DNA of 64,000 nt from Thalassospira indica (lineage in GTDB: Bacteria; Pseudomonadota; Alphaproteobacteria; Rhodospirillales; Thalassospiraceae), in the NCBI RefSeq assembly GCF_003403095.1, contig NZ_CP031555.1, positions 4,218,001 to 4,282,000 on the forward strand, in the 5' to 3' direction. This document shows, in pieces, positions 18,407-27,311 of this stretch. The position numbers and the translations under genes were made by a program. Within the stretch, counting starts at the first letter, position 1. Each line of letters begins with the position of its first letter. Under the pieces are notes generated by a model. It was given only the letters and a program-made list of their open reading frames with translations. It did no database searches and had not been told where the DNA came from.

Positions 18407-19510
18407 ATGAGCACTACCAAAAAAGTACTGATGCTGCCGGGAGACGGAATTGGCCCGGAAGTCATGCGTCAGGTTCAGCGCGTCATGGACTGGATGGCGA
18501 AAAAGCGCAGTGTGAATTTCGAAATCACCGAAGGTCTGATCGGCGGCGCATCCATTGATGCCCATAAAAACCCGCTGACCGACGAAACGCTTGCGGATGC
18601 CATGGCAGCCGACGCTGTTTTGCTGGGTGCTGTTGGTGGTCCGAAATGGGACGACATGCCGTTCGACATCAAACCGGAACGTGGCCTTCTAAAAATCCGT
18701 AAGGAAATGGGCCTGTTTGCCAACCTGCGTCCGGCACTGGTGTTTGACGCCCTTGTCGGTGCATCGACGCTTAAAGAAGACGTCGTTAAGGGTCTTGATA
18801 TCATGATCCTGCGCGAACTGACCGGTGGCATCTATTTCGGTCAGCCGCGCGGCATCGAAGAACGCGATGGTGTCCGTCACGGCTTTAACACGCTGGTCTA
18901 TTCCGAGCCGGAAGTCGAACGCATCGCGCGCGTTGCCTTTGACATGGCAATGAAACGCGACAAGCGCCTGTGCTCTGTCGACAAGGCGAACGTTCTGGAA
19001 TCCACCGTTCTGTGGCGCGAAGTTGTCGAACGTGTTGCCAAGGACTTCCCGGAAGTCGAACTGAGCCACATGTATGTCGATAACGCCGCCATGCAGCTGG
19101 TGCGTAACCCGAAACAGTTTGACGTGATGGTCACCACCAACATGTTTGGCGACATTCTTTCCGATTGTGCCGCCATGCTGACCGGATCGCTTGGCATGTT
19201 GCCGTCTGCATCCCTTGGTGCGGCCGATGCAAACGGCGCGCGCAAGGCGCTTTACGAGCCGGTACACGGCTCCGCCCCGGACATCGCCGGGCAGGACATC
19301 GCCAACCCACTGGCAACCATCCTGTCCTTCGCCATGATGCTGCGTTATTCGTTTGACATGGGCGACGATGCCACCCTGATCGAAGACGCCGTACAGAACG
19401 TCCTTAAGGGCGGCCTGCGTACTGCAGACATCATGCAGCCGGGCATGGCCAAGGTCTCGACCACGGTTATGGGTGAGTCGCTGATCAGCGAACTCGACAA
19501 GCTCGTCTGA
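18407..19510 (+). CDS. leuB: 3-isopropylmalate dehydrogenase (LeuB)
   Basis: NAD-dependent oxidative decarboxylation of 3-isopropylmalate. Motifs: [19 protein letters not shown], the [14 protein letters not shown] loop, VDKANVLES, and the metal site in [19 protein letters not shown]. 367 aa. Start after GGGAAGGAAGCATTT. Confidence 0.97.
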   Translation: MSTTKKVLMLPGDGIGPEVMRQVQRVMDWMAKKRSVNFEITEGLIGGASIDAHKNPLTDETLADAMAADAVLLGAVGGPKWDDMPFDIKPERGLLKIRKEMGLFANLRPALVFDALVGASTLKEDVVKGLDIMILRELTGGIYFGQPRGIEERDGVRHGFNTLVYSEPEVERIARVAFDMAMKRDKRLCSVDKANVLESTVLWREVVERVAKDFPEVELSHMYVDNAAMQLVRNPKQFDVMVTTNMFGDILSDCAAMLTGSLGMLPSASLGAADANGARKALYEPVHGSAPDIAGQDIANPLATILSFAMMLRYSFDMGDDATLIEDAVQNVLKGGLRTADIMQPGMAKVSTTVMGESLISELDKLV

Positions 19511-19533
19511 TCGTTTTAAGCGATCCCGATCTT

Positions 19534-19566
19534 AAAAAGGCCGGATATTGATCCGGCCTTTTTTGC
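19534..19566. terminator. Bidirectional terminator between leuB and the ECF sigma gene
   Basis: AAAAAGGCCGGAT-ATTG-ATCCGGCCTTTTTT is a symmetrical stem with T runs on both strands. It serves leuB on the + strand and the sigma gene (stop at 19568) on the - strand. Confidence 0.88.
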
Positions 19567-19567
19567 A

Positions 19568-20470
19568 TTAATGGGTGATCTCGACGGCATCGGCAAGAAT
19601 GCCGGAAAACAGCGCCAGCTTGTCCGGGTTTCGATGAACAAACAGATCAACAATCTTCCCTTCACGTTCGGTCGCGCAGAGTGCGGTTGCCACAACGCCG
19701 TCTTCGGCCATAAGGATCCAGCATTGATCCTTGATCGTAACGCCAAAGATGCGTTCGCCCGGGCTGCGCTTGCCCCAGACACCAAGAAAGAACCGCGACA
19801 CATGATCTGCGCCAAACAGCGGATTGGCGGTCGCCAGTGCCTTGCCACCACCATCGGAATGCAAAATCACATCAGGTGCCAGAAGATCTAGCAACCGGCC
19901 AACGTCACTCGTCCCGATGGCAGTGACAAACGCATCCAGACGATCCCGATCACACGCCGTTGCATTTGGTTCGGGCGTCGCATCGCGATCACTGTCACGC
20001 TGCATCTTGCGCCGGGCGCGGAACAGGATCTGACGGGTATTGTTCGGCGTGCGTTCGATCAGGGGGGCGATATCGTCATGCATCCAGTCAAAAACTTCAT
20101 GCAGCACAAGTGCCACACGTTCCAACGGGGCAAGACGTTCAAGCATCAACATATAAGCCTGCCCAAGGCCGTCCTGTTCGATCAGCTGGGTTTCGGCTTT
20201 GGGTTGTTCGGGCGGCAACCACGGTTCTGGCAACCACTGACCCACATAGTTTTCACGCTGGCGGCGGGCTGATTTCAAAACATCGAGGCAGATATTGCTG
20301 CACACCCGGACAAGCCAGCCGGTGGCGTCATTGATCGTTTCATGATCCTGATTGCGCCACCGCAACCAGACGTCCTGAACCGCATCCTCGGCATCGGCGT
20401 GACTGCCCAGCATGCGATAAGCCAACGCGGTCAACCGTGCCCTGCGTTGTTCAAAAATCCGATCTGCCAC
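19568..20470 (-). CDS. ECF41-type RNA polymerase sigma factor with C-terminal SnoaL-like domain
   Basis: Group IV sigma factor. Region 2 (RLTALAYRMLGSHADAEDAVQDVWLRW) and region 4 (LAPLERVALVLHEVFDWMHDDIAPLI) are followed by a C-terminal NTF2/SnoaL-like extension. It carries the three motifs I know from the ECF41 group: WLPEP at 79-83, DGGGK at 206-210 and NPDKL at 281-285. In ECF41 the extension itself sets activity, with no separate anti-sigma factor. I use GTG 20470, behind GGTGGGACATCT, giving 300 aa; the frame is open 49 codons upstream. It lies downstream of its usual partner, the CMD-family gene. Confidence 0.9.
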   Translation of the reverse strand: MADRIFEQRRARLTALAYRMLGSHADAEDAVQDVWLRWRNQDHETINDATGWLVRVCSNICLDVLKSARRQRENYVGQWLPEPWLPPEQPKAETQLIEQDGLGQAYMLMLERLAPLERVALVLHEVFDWMHDDIAPLIERTPNNTRQILFRARRKMQRDSDRDATPEPNATACDRDRLDAFVTAIGTSDVGRLLDLLAPDVILHSDGGGKALATANPLFGADHVSRFFLGVWGKRSPGERIFGVTIKDQCWILMAEDGVVATALCATEREGKIVDLFVHRNPDKLALFSGILADAVEITH

Positions 20471-20573
20471 AGATGTCCCACCAAACGCGTGAAGCGATAC
20501 GGGGAAATCCCGTATCGCTGTGTGTCTCCGATTGTAAGGGGTTTTTACACCTCCGTCAGGAAGCTTGCGACGA

Positions 20574-21008
20574 TCACGCAAATTCATGCTGCGCGATGCC
20601 CAACCGGTTCCATGCATTCATCGTCGCAATGATGCAGGTCAGCTCCGAAATCTCGGCTTCCTCGAAATGATCAAGAAGCACGCGATGGCATTTCGAAATC
20701 GTAACTTGGCATTCCGCCTGGGTCAGGCATTCGGCCCATGCCAGTGCCGCACGCTCTGCCGCGCTGAACCCTTCGGCACCCTGCCAAACCGGCAACATCG
20801 CAAGCTTGACCGGATCCCCGCCATGTTTGGCAAAGCTGTCAGAATGCATCCGAACGCAATAGGCACAGCCATTGATCTGCGACACCCGACACTCAATAAG
20901 GTCACGCAGCACCGGTGCAATCAGCGGGTTTTCGCCAAGCTTGGTGGCAAGGTCAAACTGGGCCTGAAACAGTTTCGGGCTGACTTCATGAAAGGCAAAA
21001 CGGGTCAT
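20574..21008 (-). CDS. Carboxymuconolactone decarboxylase (CMD/AhpD-like) family protein
   Basis: 144 aa with the CMD signature CRVSQINGCAYCVRMH: redox pair C48-xx-C51 and H55. AhpD-like proteins relay electrons or reduce peroxides; the substrate here is unknown. It is a typical COE (carboxymuconolactone decarboxylase, oxidoreductase, epimerase) partner of ECF41 sigma factors. A strong AAGGAG site precedes ATG 21008. First gene of a probable two-gene unit with the sigma factor, 103 nt apart. Confidence 0.9.
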   Translation of the reverse strand: MTRFAFHEVSPKLFQAQFDLATKLGENPLIAPVLRDLIECRVSQINGCAYCVRMHSDSFAKHGGDPVKLAMLPVWQGAEGFSAAERAALAWAECLTQAECQVTISKCHRVLLDHFEEAEISELTCIIATMNAWNRLGIAQHEFA

Positions 21009-21067
21009 GGCAATTCTCCTTGGTGACACGAGGAATACATGGGGAAAAATCCCTTTCTGCCCACAAG

Positions 21068-21094
21068 GACGAAACACGAGCGGCCCGCGTTACA
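21068..21094 (-). promoter_or_regulatory. Possible ECF41-dependent promoter of the CMD-sigma operon
   Basis: On the - strand TGTAACG (21094-21088), 16 nt, then CGTC (21071-21068). The ECF41 consensus as I remember it is TGTCACA with CGTC, so five of seven and four of four bases match. It lies about 60 nt before the CMD start. Would imply autoregulation. Confidence 0.45.
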
Positions 21095-21142
21095 CGACCC
21101 GCCCGCAAAATTCGAAATTTATGAAATCAGCAATCTGGGATT

Positions 21143-21559
21143 TCAGACAATGCCCGCATCCGCAAGCGCGCGGGCGACATTGTCATGCATCACCCATGTC
21201 CAGTCCTCACCATCGCTTTGCGTTCCCTGGGCAAGGGTGAATATCGCCGCCAGATAATCACTGACATCACTCTTGCACATCGGAAGGTCTGCTGCGGCCG
21301 CAATCTTGGCGGCAAGCCGACCATACTTCTTGTTCCCGATCCTGCATCCGAAATGCCCGACGGTCTCGGCCAGTTTCAGCCCGGTAATCTTGCGGTCCGG
21401 GGCTTTGGCGTGCGCACGCAGCATATCACGTTCGCAGCTCGACATTTCAATTTTGGCCAGGGCCCGGACATAGTCCTCTGGCCGTCCGATATGCGGGGCA
21501 AGTGCAGTGTCACCGCTGCTGGCGTGTGTCGCGTCATCCCGGTTGATCATTTCAAACAT
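21143..21559 (-). CDS. Uncharacterised 138-residue protein
   Basis: I do not recognise the family. It has a strong ribosome site (GGGAGGAAACGAC) and codon use like its neighbours. Soluble and mostly helical by composition: an N-terminal polar stretch, a central conserved-looking block (DRKITGLKLAETVGHFGC) and an Ala-rich C-terminus (DNVARALADAGIV). Four Cys, none paired in a motif. It is oriented with the CMD-sigma pair, 135 nt upstream of the CMD gene, but the candidate promoter at 21068-21094 lies between them. Confidence 0.75.
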   Translation of the reverse strand: MFEMINRDDATHASSGDTALAPHIGRPEDYVRALAKIEMSSCERDMLRAHAKAPDRKITGLKLAETVGHFGCRIGNKKYGRLAAKIAAAADLPMCKSDVSDYLAAIFTLAQGTQSDGEDWTWVMHDNVARALADAGIV

Positions 21560-21762
21560 GTCGTTTCCTCCCGACAGAATGACCGGAAAATCGCATTTCA
21601 GTTTCGCTTTTCACATCTGTCGTGCCGGTCCATCACGCGATGTGGCTTGGTTTGAAGGCACGTTTTTGATCTTCTTTGTTTTGATTTTGATTTGCAGTCA
21701 TGTGGTGCATTTCGCCGCAGCAGGGTCGCACGGCTCATTACTGAATATGGGAAGCTCTAAGC

Positions 21763-21800
21763 AGAAAACAAACAGGGCGGGAAACCAATGTTCCCCGCCC
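21763..21800 (-). terminator. Terminator of the cyclopropane fatty acid synthase gene
   Basis: On the - strand GGGCGGGGAAC / GTTTCCCGCCC followed by TGTTTGTTTT, starting 17 nt after the stop. Confidence 0.8.
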
Positions 21801-21816
21801 TCTATCACTGCGCCCC

Positions 21817-23052
21817 TCAGGCGTAGTCAAAACCCGGTTTGGTAAAGACGAACTGGCTAACCCGCATGCCACCGCCGCCCTCGGCATCATCAAAGGCATT
21901 GATGCATCCGGCCAGATAGAATTCCCACATGCGTTTGAATTCTTCGTCGTATTTTTCCGGGTCAAGTTCATCGGCGACTTTGCGGAACCGATCACGCCAC
22001 GCAATCAGCGTCTGTGCATAATTGCGACCGGCATGGAAGTTTGAGGCCTCTACCGTCAGGTTGGCATGTTCGGCTGCCTCGATCACTTCGTGCACCGCCG
22101 GAATGTACCCACCGGGGAAGATATATTTATCAATCCATGGCGATGTAAACTCAGCCCGCGGCTTGATGATGGTATGGATCACAGCCCTCCCACCAGCCTT
22201 AAGCAGCTCACTGACCTTTTCGAAATAGGTTTTGAACTGATGACGACCGACATGTTCAAACATGCCGACCGATACCACGCGGTCATACTTCCCGGCGTTG
22301 GCATCAGCAAACAAGCGGTAATCCAGCAGGTGGTAATCAAGCCCCGCCTTCATATTACCGCCCATCTCGGAACGTTTTTCCTGCGCCCAGTTATATTGTT
22401 CGGTCGAAAGCGTGATGCCATGCACTTCCGCCCCGGTTTCACGGTGGATAAAGCGGCTTAACCCGCCCCAGCCACAACCGATATCGACCACGCGCAGGCC
22501 CGGCTCATTGATCTTGAGCCGCTGTGTGGTCAGGCTCATTTTCCGGTGCTGGGCTTCTTCAAGGGTCTGGGCCCCATCATCCCAGAAGGCACATGAATAT
22601 TGCATCTCCGGATCAAGGAACCGGGTGTAAAGATCATTGCCGATATCATAGTGATGGCGCACGCGGTGCGACGCGGCCCGCACCGATGTAAACTGCCCGA
22701 TCTGGAATTTCAGCGCCTGCAGCTTTTCAATAAAGCTGCCAAACCCGCTGGTCGAATGCCCGCCTTCGAAATTAAGACGCAGCACCTTGATCAGGTCCTC
22801 CATCTCGCAGTTCACAAGGTCGAACCCGCCATGCATGAAGGCCTCGCCAAAGCCCGGGTCCGGGCTCAGTGCCATTTTAAGTGTGTTGGTCCAATCCGGG
22901 ACGGTCATACCCGCCCGCGGTTCTGATCCATCTCCCAGCACGATCTCGTGCTTGTCATCCACACGGAATACCAAAGTCCCGCGCGTGACATGTTCCCGAA
23001 AGAAATCGAGAACCTTTTTCTGTGTCCAATCCAAACTCATCGGGTACGTCAT
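21817..23052 (-). CDS. cfa: Cyclopropane-fatty-acyl-phospholipid synthase family protein
   Basis: SAM-dependent methyltransferase that methylenates unsaturated acyl chains of membrane phospholipids. The N-terminal lipid-binding part (about 1-110) is followed by the catalytic domain with HYDIGNDLYTRFLDPEMQYSC split near 130-150, SAM motif VVDIGCGWGG (about 190), GITLSTEQ, YDRVVSVGMFEHVG and a C-terminal DYA. 411 aa. ATG 23052 sits behind AAGGACGG; ATG 23040 is an alternative. Usually linked to stationary phase or acid stress. Close homologues include enzymes with other products, so the exact lipid is inferred. Confidence 0.9.
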   Translation of the reverse strand: MTYPMSLDWTQKKVLDFFREHVTRGTLVFRVDDKHEIVLGDGSEPRAGMTVPDWTNTLKMALSPDPGFGEAFMHGGFDLVNCEMEDLIKVLRLNFEGGHSTSGFGSFIEKLQALKFQIGQFTSVRAASHRVRHHYDIGNDLYTRFLDPEMQYSCAFWDDGAQTLEEAQHRKMSLTTQRLKINEPGLRVVDIGCGWGGLSRFIHRETGAEVHGITLSTEQYNWAQEKRSEMGGNMKAGLDYHLLDYRLFADANAGKYDRVVSVGMFEHVGRHQFKTYFEKVSELLKAGGRAVIHTIIKPRAEFTSPWIDKYIFPGGYIPAVHEVIEAAEHANLTVEASNFHAGRNYAQTLIAWRDRFRKVADELDPEKYDEEFKRMWEFYLAGCINAFDDAEGGGGMRVSQFVFTKPGFDYA

Positions 23053-23489
23053 TGGCCGTCCTTTTTATAAAAGTCCGAATAGTGATCGCCCCATATGCAG
23101 CAATGCCGCATATCTGTATTGAACCCGTGATCAGGATCGTTTTGTCTGGCCGTCCGGAGGATCGTCAGGTGGTCACATCGGTGGCTTGGACGCCAACCAG
23201 GCAGAAATTCAGAAATCAACCTGGCAAGATGCAAAACGTTTCTGATTTCAGGTTCGCTACATGAACCCCTTCGGTAATTCTGCCAGATTTTTCTGCGATC
23301 TCAAGTAGTAATCATGATCACATTGGCAATGACATGCTTGCGCAATCGCCGAGAAACCCTTACATCTCGCCGCAGATTATCAGACATTACCCAAAGGCAT
23401 GGTCGCTGCGTCATCCGTTGTCGCACGGGGTTTTCCCGTTCCGGTACCGTTGTGACCGCCATGCCGACAAGACTGAAAGAGGCACCCTG
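23053..23489. other. Divergent intergenic region between cfa and asd
   Basis: 437 nt without a supportable gene. A GAAATCA / TGATTTC pair (23212-23218 with 23243-23249) is the only clear repeat. It must hold promoters for both flanking genes; I see no consensus elements or riboswitch-like fold. Confidence 0.5.
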
Positions 23490-24512
23490 ATGGGCTACAA
23501 AATCGCCGTTGTCGGCGCGACCGGAAATGTCGGGCGCGAGATGCTTAACACCCTTGCCGAACGCAACTTCCCGGCAGACGAAATCTTTGCACTGGCATCG
23601 TCGAAATCCATCGGGCGCACCGTCGGTTATGGCGAAGATGACGAGGTCAGTGTTCTTGATGCAGCAACCTTTGATTTCTCAAAGGCCGATATCGCCCTGT
23701 TCTCGGCCGGTGGTGAAACCGCCAAGAAACTGGCGCCCAAGGCTGCCGAAGCAGGCTGCGTTGTCATCGACAATTCCAGCTATTGGCGCATGGAACCGGG
23801 TGTTCCGCTGATCGTGCCCGAGGTAAATGGCGATGCGCTGGCCGGATACGCCAAAAAGAACATCATCGCCAACCCGAACTGCTCGACCATTCAGATGGTT
23901 CTGGCGCTTAAGCCGCTTCATGACATTGCAACCATCAAACGCATCGTTGTTGCGACCTATCAGTCGGTGTCGGGTGCCGGTCGTGCCGCCATGGACGAGC
24001 TGTTTAACCAGACCAAAGGCATCTATGTGAATGATCCGCCCAAGAAGGAGGAATTCACCAAACAGATCGCCTTTAACGTCATCCCGCATATCGACAATTT
24101 CATGGATGATGGCGCGACCCGCGAAGAATGGAAAATGTCGGTCGAGACTCGCAAAATTCTTGCACCGGAAATCGCAGTCCACGCCACCTGCGTGCGCGTC
24201 CCGGTCTTTGTCGGCCATGGCGAAGCGGTCAATATCGAGTTTGAAAAGCCGATCACGGTCGAAGAAGCCCGCAAGGCGATGAAAAACTTCCCCGGTGTTT
24301 CGGTTGTCGATTACCGTCAAGACGAAGGCTATGTCACCCCGCAGGAAGTCCAGGGCGAGGACAATGTCTTTGTCTCGCGCGTGCGCAAGGATCCGACGGT
24401 CGCAAACGGCCTGTCGCTGTGGTGTGTTGGCGACAACCTGCGCAAGGGTGCAGCCCTCAATGCGGTTCAGATTGCCGAGAAACTGGTCGCAGAATTCCTG
24501 CCGAAGAAATAA
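23490..24512 (+). CDS. asd: Aspartate-semialdehyde dehydrogenase
   Basis: NADPH-dependent reduction of aspartyl phosphate, the branch point to Lys/diaminopimelate, Met and Thr. Motifs: VVGATGNVGREML, SAGG, the active site NPNCSTIQ with C131, and QSVSGAGRAAMDEL. ATG 23490 gives 340 aa and the usual MGYKIAVVGATG N-terminus; 52 further upstream codons are open but not family-like. Ribosome site AAAGAGG. Confidence 0.97.
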   Translation: MGYKIAVVGATGNVGREMLNTLAERNFPADEIFALASSKSIGRTVGYGEDDEVSVLDAATFDFSKADIALFSAGGETAKKLAPKAAEAGCVVIDNSSYWRMEPGVPLIVPEVNGDALAGYAKKNIIANPNCSTIQMVLALKPLHDIATIKRIVVATYQSVSGAGRAAMDELFNQTKGIYVNDPPKKEEFTKQIAFNVIPHIDNFMDDGATREEWKMSVETRKILAPEIAVHATCVRVPVFVGHGEAVNIEFEKPITVEEARKAMKNFPGVSVVDYRQDEGYVTPQEVQGEDNVFVSRVRKDPTVANGLSLWCVGDNLRKGAALNAVQIAEKLVAEFLPKK

Positions 24513-24542
24513 GCGATCCCTTGGATCCGCAACAGATTTCAA

Positions 24543-24576
24543 ACAAAACCCGCCTGTCATGGGCGGGTTTTGTCGT
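24543..24576 (+). terminator. Terminator after asd
   Basis: ACAAAACCCGCC / GGCGGGTTTTGT, a 12-bp stem with a 7-nt loop. It overlaps the leader of the next gene only slightly. Confidence 0.8.
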
Positions 24577-24701
24577 TCCACATCCCGGCAAGATGCTGGT
24601 CAGCGGCAAAAAAAGGCGCTAGGGAAAAAGAAGACAAATTTTCAAAATCAAAAAATACCTGTTCGCCTTTTGGCAACGGATCAAAAAGTCCGGGGAATGA
24701 G

Positions 24702-25652
24702 ATGGTCAAACGCACCCGCAAGGAAGCGGCCCGCCTCGATGAAGCAGCCCGCGCTGGCTGGCTTTATTACTGTGCTGGCAACACGCAAGATGAAATCGCC
24801 CAGAAGCTTGGCGTGTCACGCCCGACCGCACAGCGTCTGGTGTCTGCAGCTGTCAGCGAGGGGCTGGTAAAGGTTCGTCTTGATCATCCGATTGCGCGCT
24901 GCATGGAACTGGGCAAGGCGATCTGCGAAACCTATGGCATTGCCGGTTGCGATGTGGTGCCAACCGATCCGGCCGCACCCGATGCGATGTTTGGCATGGC
25001 GCAGGCGGCGGCAAACTATCTCGAACGTGCGCTGCATTCCACTGAGCCAAAAATCATCGCACTCGGTACCGGGCGCGCCATGCGCGCCATGGTCGATGAA
25101 ATCGGGCGTATTGATGCCTATCATCACAAGATCGTATCCCTGGTCGGCACCATCGCCCATGACGGGGCGGCCAGTTTCTATGATGCGGTGACCGATCTTG
25201 CCGACCGCACCCGCGCGCCGCATTACCCGTTACCCATCCCGGTGATCATCGCCGATCCGCAGATGCGCGAACGCATGCAGCAACAGCCCCCGATGGACAA
25301 TATCCTCAAACTCGCGCGCGAGGCAGACATCCGCTTTATCGGGGTCGGGCATCTGGGCGATGATGCCCCGCTGCATATTGACGGCTTTATCTCGAAAGAC
25401 GAGCTGGTATCGCTACGCGAAAGTGGCGGCATCGGCGAAGTGATCAGTTGGTCGTTTGATCAGGACGGCAATATCCTCGATCACCCGGTCAATCACTGTG
25501 TCACCAGCGCGCCGGCTGTCCAGCCCGCGACCAACACCATTGCGGTCGCCAAGGGTGCGAAAAAGGTTGCCGCGATTCGCGGTGCTATGCGTGGCCAATT
25601 GATTTCAACGCTGATCACCGACGAAGCCACTGCGGAAAGTTTGCTGCGCTAG
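24702..25652 (+). CDS. SorC-family sugar/polyol-responsive transcriptional regulator
   Basis: 316 residues: N-terminal HTH (about 23-50, NTQDEIAQKLGVSRPTAQRLV) and a C-terminal sugar-phosphate-isomerase-like effector domain (LGTGRAMRAMVDE, VSLVGTIA, GVGHLGDDAPL, GFISKDELVSLRESGGIGEV). It probably binds a phosphorylated or free polyol and controls the smoEFGK-SDR genes just downstream. ATG 24702 follows GGGGAATGAG and matches the family start; 44 upstream codons are open. Its own terminator at 25691 means the transporter starts from a separate promoter. Confidence 0.9.
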   Translation: MVKRTRKEAARLDEAARAGWLYYCAGNTQDEIAQKLGVSRPTAQRLVSAAVSEGLVKVRLDHPIARCMELGKAICETYGIAGCDVVPTDPAAPDAMFGMAQAAANYLERALHSTEPKIIALGTGRAMRAMVDEIGRIDAYHHKIVSLVGTIAHDGAASFYDAVTDLADRTRAPHYPLPIPVIIADPQMRERMQQQPPMDNILKLAREADIRFIGVGHLGDDAPLHIDGFISKDELVSLRESGGIGEVISWSFDQDGNILDHPVNHCVTSAPAVQPATNTIAVAKGAKKVAAIRGAMRGQLISTLITDEATAESLLR

Positions 25653-25690
25653 CACGCGGCATTTTTCACCCACACAGCAAATAGTTCTGC

Positions 25691-25722
25691 GCCCTGCCGC
25701 CCATGTCGGCAGGGCGTTTCGT
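25691..25722 (+). terminator. Terminator after the SorC regulator gene
   Basis: GCCCTGCCG-N7-CGGCAGGGC followed by GTTTCGTT. Confidence 0.75.
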
Positions 25723-25746
25723 TGTGCGCCGCAAAAACGATTTTGT

Positions 25747-25780
25747 TTGACAAGCAATAGCGAAATTGAGTGAATGCTCA
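25747..25780 (+). promoter_or_regulatory. Possible promoter and operator of the polyol operon
   Basis: A consensus -35 TTGACA (25747-25752) is followed by a short inverted repeat TGAG-N6-CTCA (25767-25780) where the -10 should be; the -10 itself is poor, as in activated promoters. A second loose repeat TGAACAAATGATCA lies at about 25786-25799. Candidate site for the SorC protein. Confidence 0.35.
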
Positions 25781-25850
25781 TTACCTGAACAAATGATCAA
25801 TGTGGGCAACCGAAGTTGCTCAGCGGGTAAATAGTCCTTTGGGAGGAAAT

Positions 25851-27161
25851 ATGAAACGCGTAATGGGAGTAGCGCTTTGTGCGCTGCTGGCAGGCGGTGT
25901 TGCACACGCCAATGCCGAAACGAAACTGACCATCGCTACCGTCAACAACGGTGACATGATCCGCATGCAGAAGCTGACGGATGATTTCACCTCCAAGAAT
26001 CCTGACATTTCCCTTGAGTGGGTCACGCTCGAGGAAAACACCCTGCGTCAGCGCGTTACCACTGACATCGCCACCAAAGGCGGCCAGTATGACGTCATGA
26101 CCATTGGTACCTACGAAGTGCCGATCTGGGCTGAAAAAGGCTGGCTCGCACCACTTGATAATCTTGGTTCCGACTATGACGTCGATGACCTGATGCCTGC
26201 CATCCGCTCTGCCGTTTCCAACGATGATCAGCTTTATGCTGCACCGTTCTACGGCGAAAGCTCGATGATGATGTACCGCACCGACCTGTTCGAAGCTGCC
26301 GGTATCGAAATCAACGGCCGCCTGACCTGGGACCAGACCCTTGAAATCGCCAAGAAGCTCCACAAGCCTGACGAAGGTGTCTATGGCATCTGCCTGCGTG
26401 GCAAGGCCGGCTGGGGTGAAAACATGGCGCTGATCACCACCATGGGCAATGCCTTTGGTGCACGCCTGTTCGACGAGAACTGGAACCCGACCTTCGACAG
26501 TGCCGAGTGGAAAAATGCCCTCGACATGTACACCAACGTCCTTGGTAACTACGGTCCTCCCGGTGCGACCTCGAACGGCTTTAACGAAAACCTTTCGCTG
26601 TTCAACTCCGGCAAGTGCGGCATGTGGATTGACGCCACCGTTGCGGCATCCTTCGTGACCAACCCCAAAGAATCCAAAGTTGCAGACAAGGTCGGCTTCA
26701 CCGAAGCACCGTGCGCTGTAACCTGCACCGGCGCCAACTGGCTCTGGGCATGGAACCTTGGCATTCCGATGGGTTCCCAGAAAGTAGAAGCAGCTCAGAA
26801 GTTCATCTCCTGGGCGACCTCGAAAGCCTATCTGGAACTGGTTGCCTCCAAAGAAGGTTGGGCAAACGTACCGCCGGGCACCCGTATGTCGCTTTATCAG
26901 AACCCGAAATATCTTGAAGCGGCACCGTTCGCAGACGAGACCCTTCTGGCAATCGATAGCGCAGACCCGATCAACTCGACCATGGAACCGAAGCCGTATG
27001 TTGGTGTTCAGTTCGCTGCAATCCCTGAATTCCAGGGTATCGGCACCACGGTCGGTCAGCAGTTCTCCGCAGCCCTTGCAGGTCAGATGAGTGTTGAAGA
27101 GGCCCTTTCGGCCGCACAGTCCAGCACTGATCGCACCATGCGCAAGGCTGGTTACTACTGA
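25851..27161 (+). CDS. smoE: Polyol (sorbitol/mannitol-type) ABC transporter substrate-binding protein
   Basis: Periplasmic binding protein of the carbohydrate uptake family 1. Signal peptide (MKRVMGVALCALLAGGVAHANA), then mature residues from about 23 including TIATVNNGDMIRMQ, a stretch I associate with SmoE-type binding proteins. 436 aa. GGGAGGAAAT site before ATG 25851. Two hairpins after the stop separate it from the permease genes. The polyol specificity is inferred from similarity and from the SDR enzyme in the operon. Confidence 0.88.
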   Translation: MKRVMGVALCALLAGGVAHANAETKLTIATVNNGDMIRMQKLTDDFTSKNPDISLEWVTLEENTLRQRVTTDIATKGGQYDVMTIGTYEVPIWAEKGWLAPLDNLGSDYDVDDLMPAIRSAVSNDDQLYAAPFYGESSMMMYRTDLFEAAGIEINGRLTWDQTLEIAKKLHKPDEGVYGICLRGKAGWGENMALITTMGNAFGARLFDENWNPTFDSAEWKNALDMYTNVLGNYGPPGATSNGFNENLSLFNSGKCGMWIDATVAASFVTNPKESKVADKVGFTEAPCAVTCTGANWLWAWNLGIPMGSQKVEAAQKFISWATSKAYLELVASKEGWANVPPGTRMSLYQNPKYLEAAPFADETLLAIDSADPINSTMEPKPYVGVQFAAIPEFQGIGTTVGQQFSAALAGQMSVEEALSAAQSSTDRTMRKAGYY

Positions 27162-27170
27162 TACACTACC

Positions 27171-27208
27171 CAGACCGGAACTCTTTGCCTGATTTGAGTT
27201 CCGGTCTG
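27171..27208 (+). other. Perfect 13-bp hairpin between smoE and smoF
   Basis: CAGACCGGAACTC-N12-GAGTTCCGGTCTG, with no T run after it. Placed 9 nt after the smoE stop, it probably protects the smoE message 3' end from exonucleases. Confidence 0.7.
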
Positions 27209-27233
27209 AACCTCCTTGACCTGAGAGAAACTT

Positions 27234-27267
27234 GGGTGGTGGTTGCAAAACACACCACCCTTTTTTT
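27234..27267 (+). terminator. Intra-operon terminator between smoE and smoF
   Basis: GGGTGGTG-N11-CACCACCC followed by seven T. It lies 44 nt before the smoF start and should cut most transcripts, leaving more binding protein than permease. Confidence 0.8.
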
Positions 27268-27311
27268 CCCTTAAAGTCACGGATCGAAACGACAATTTCG
27301 GGGAGCACATC

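Noticed and set aside
25797..27308. Open frame of 503 codons antisense to smoE
   Set aside because: Overlaps a certain gene and runs through the smoE terminator hairpins.
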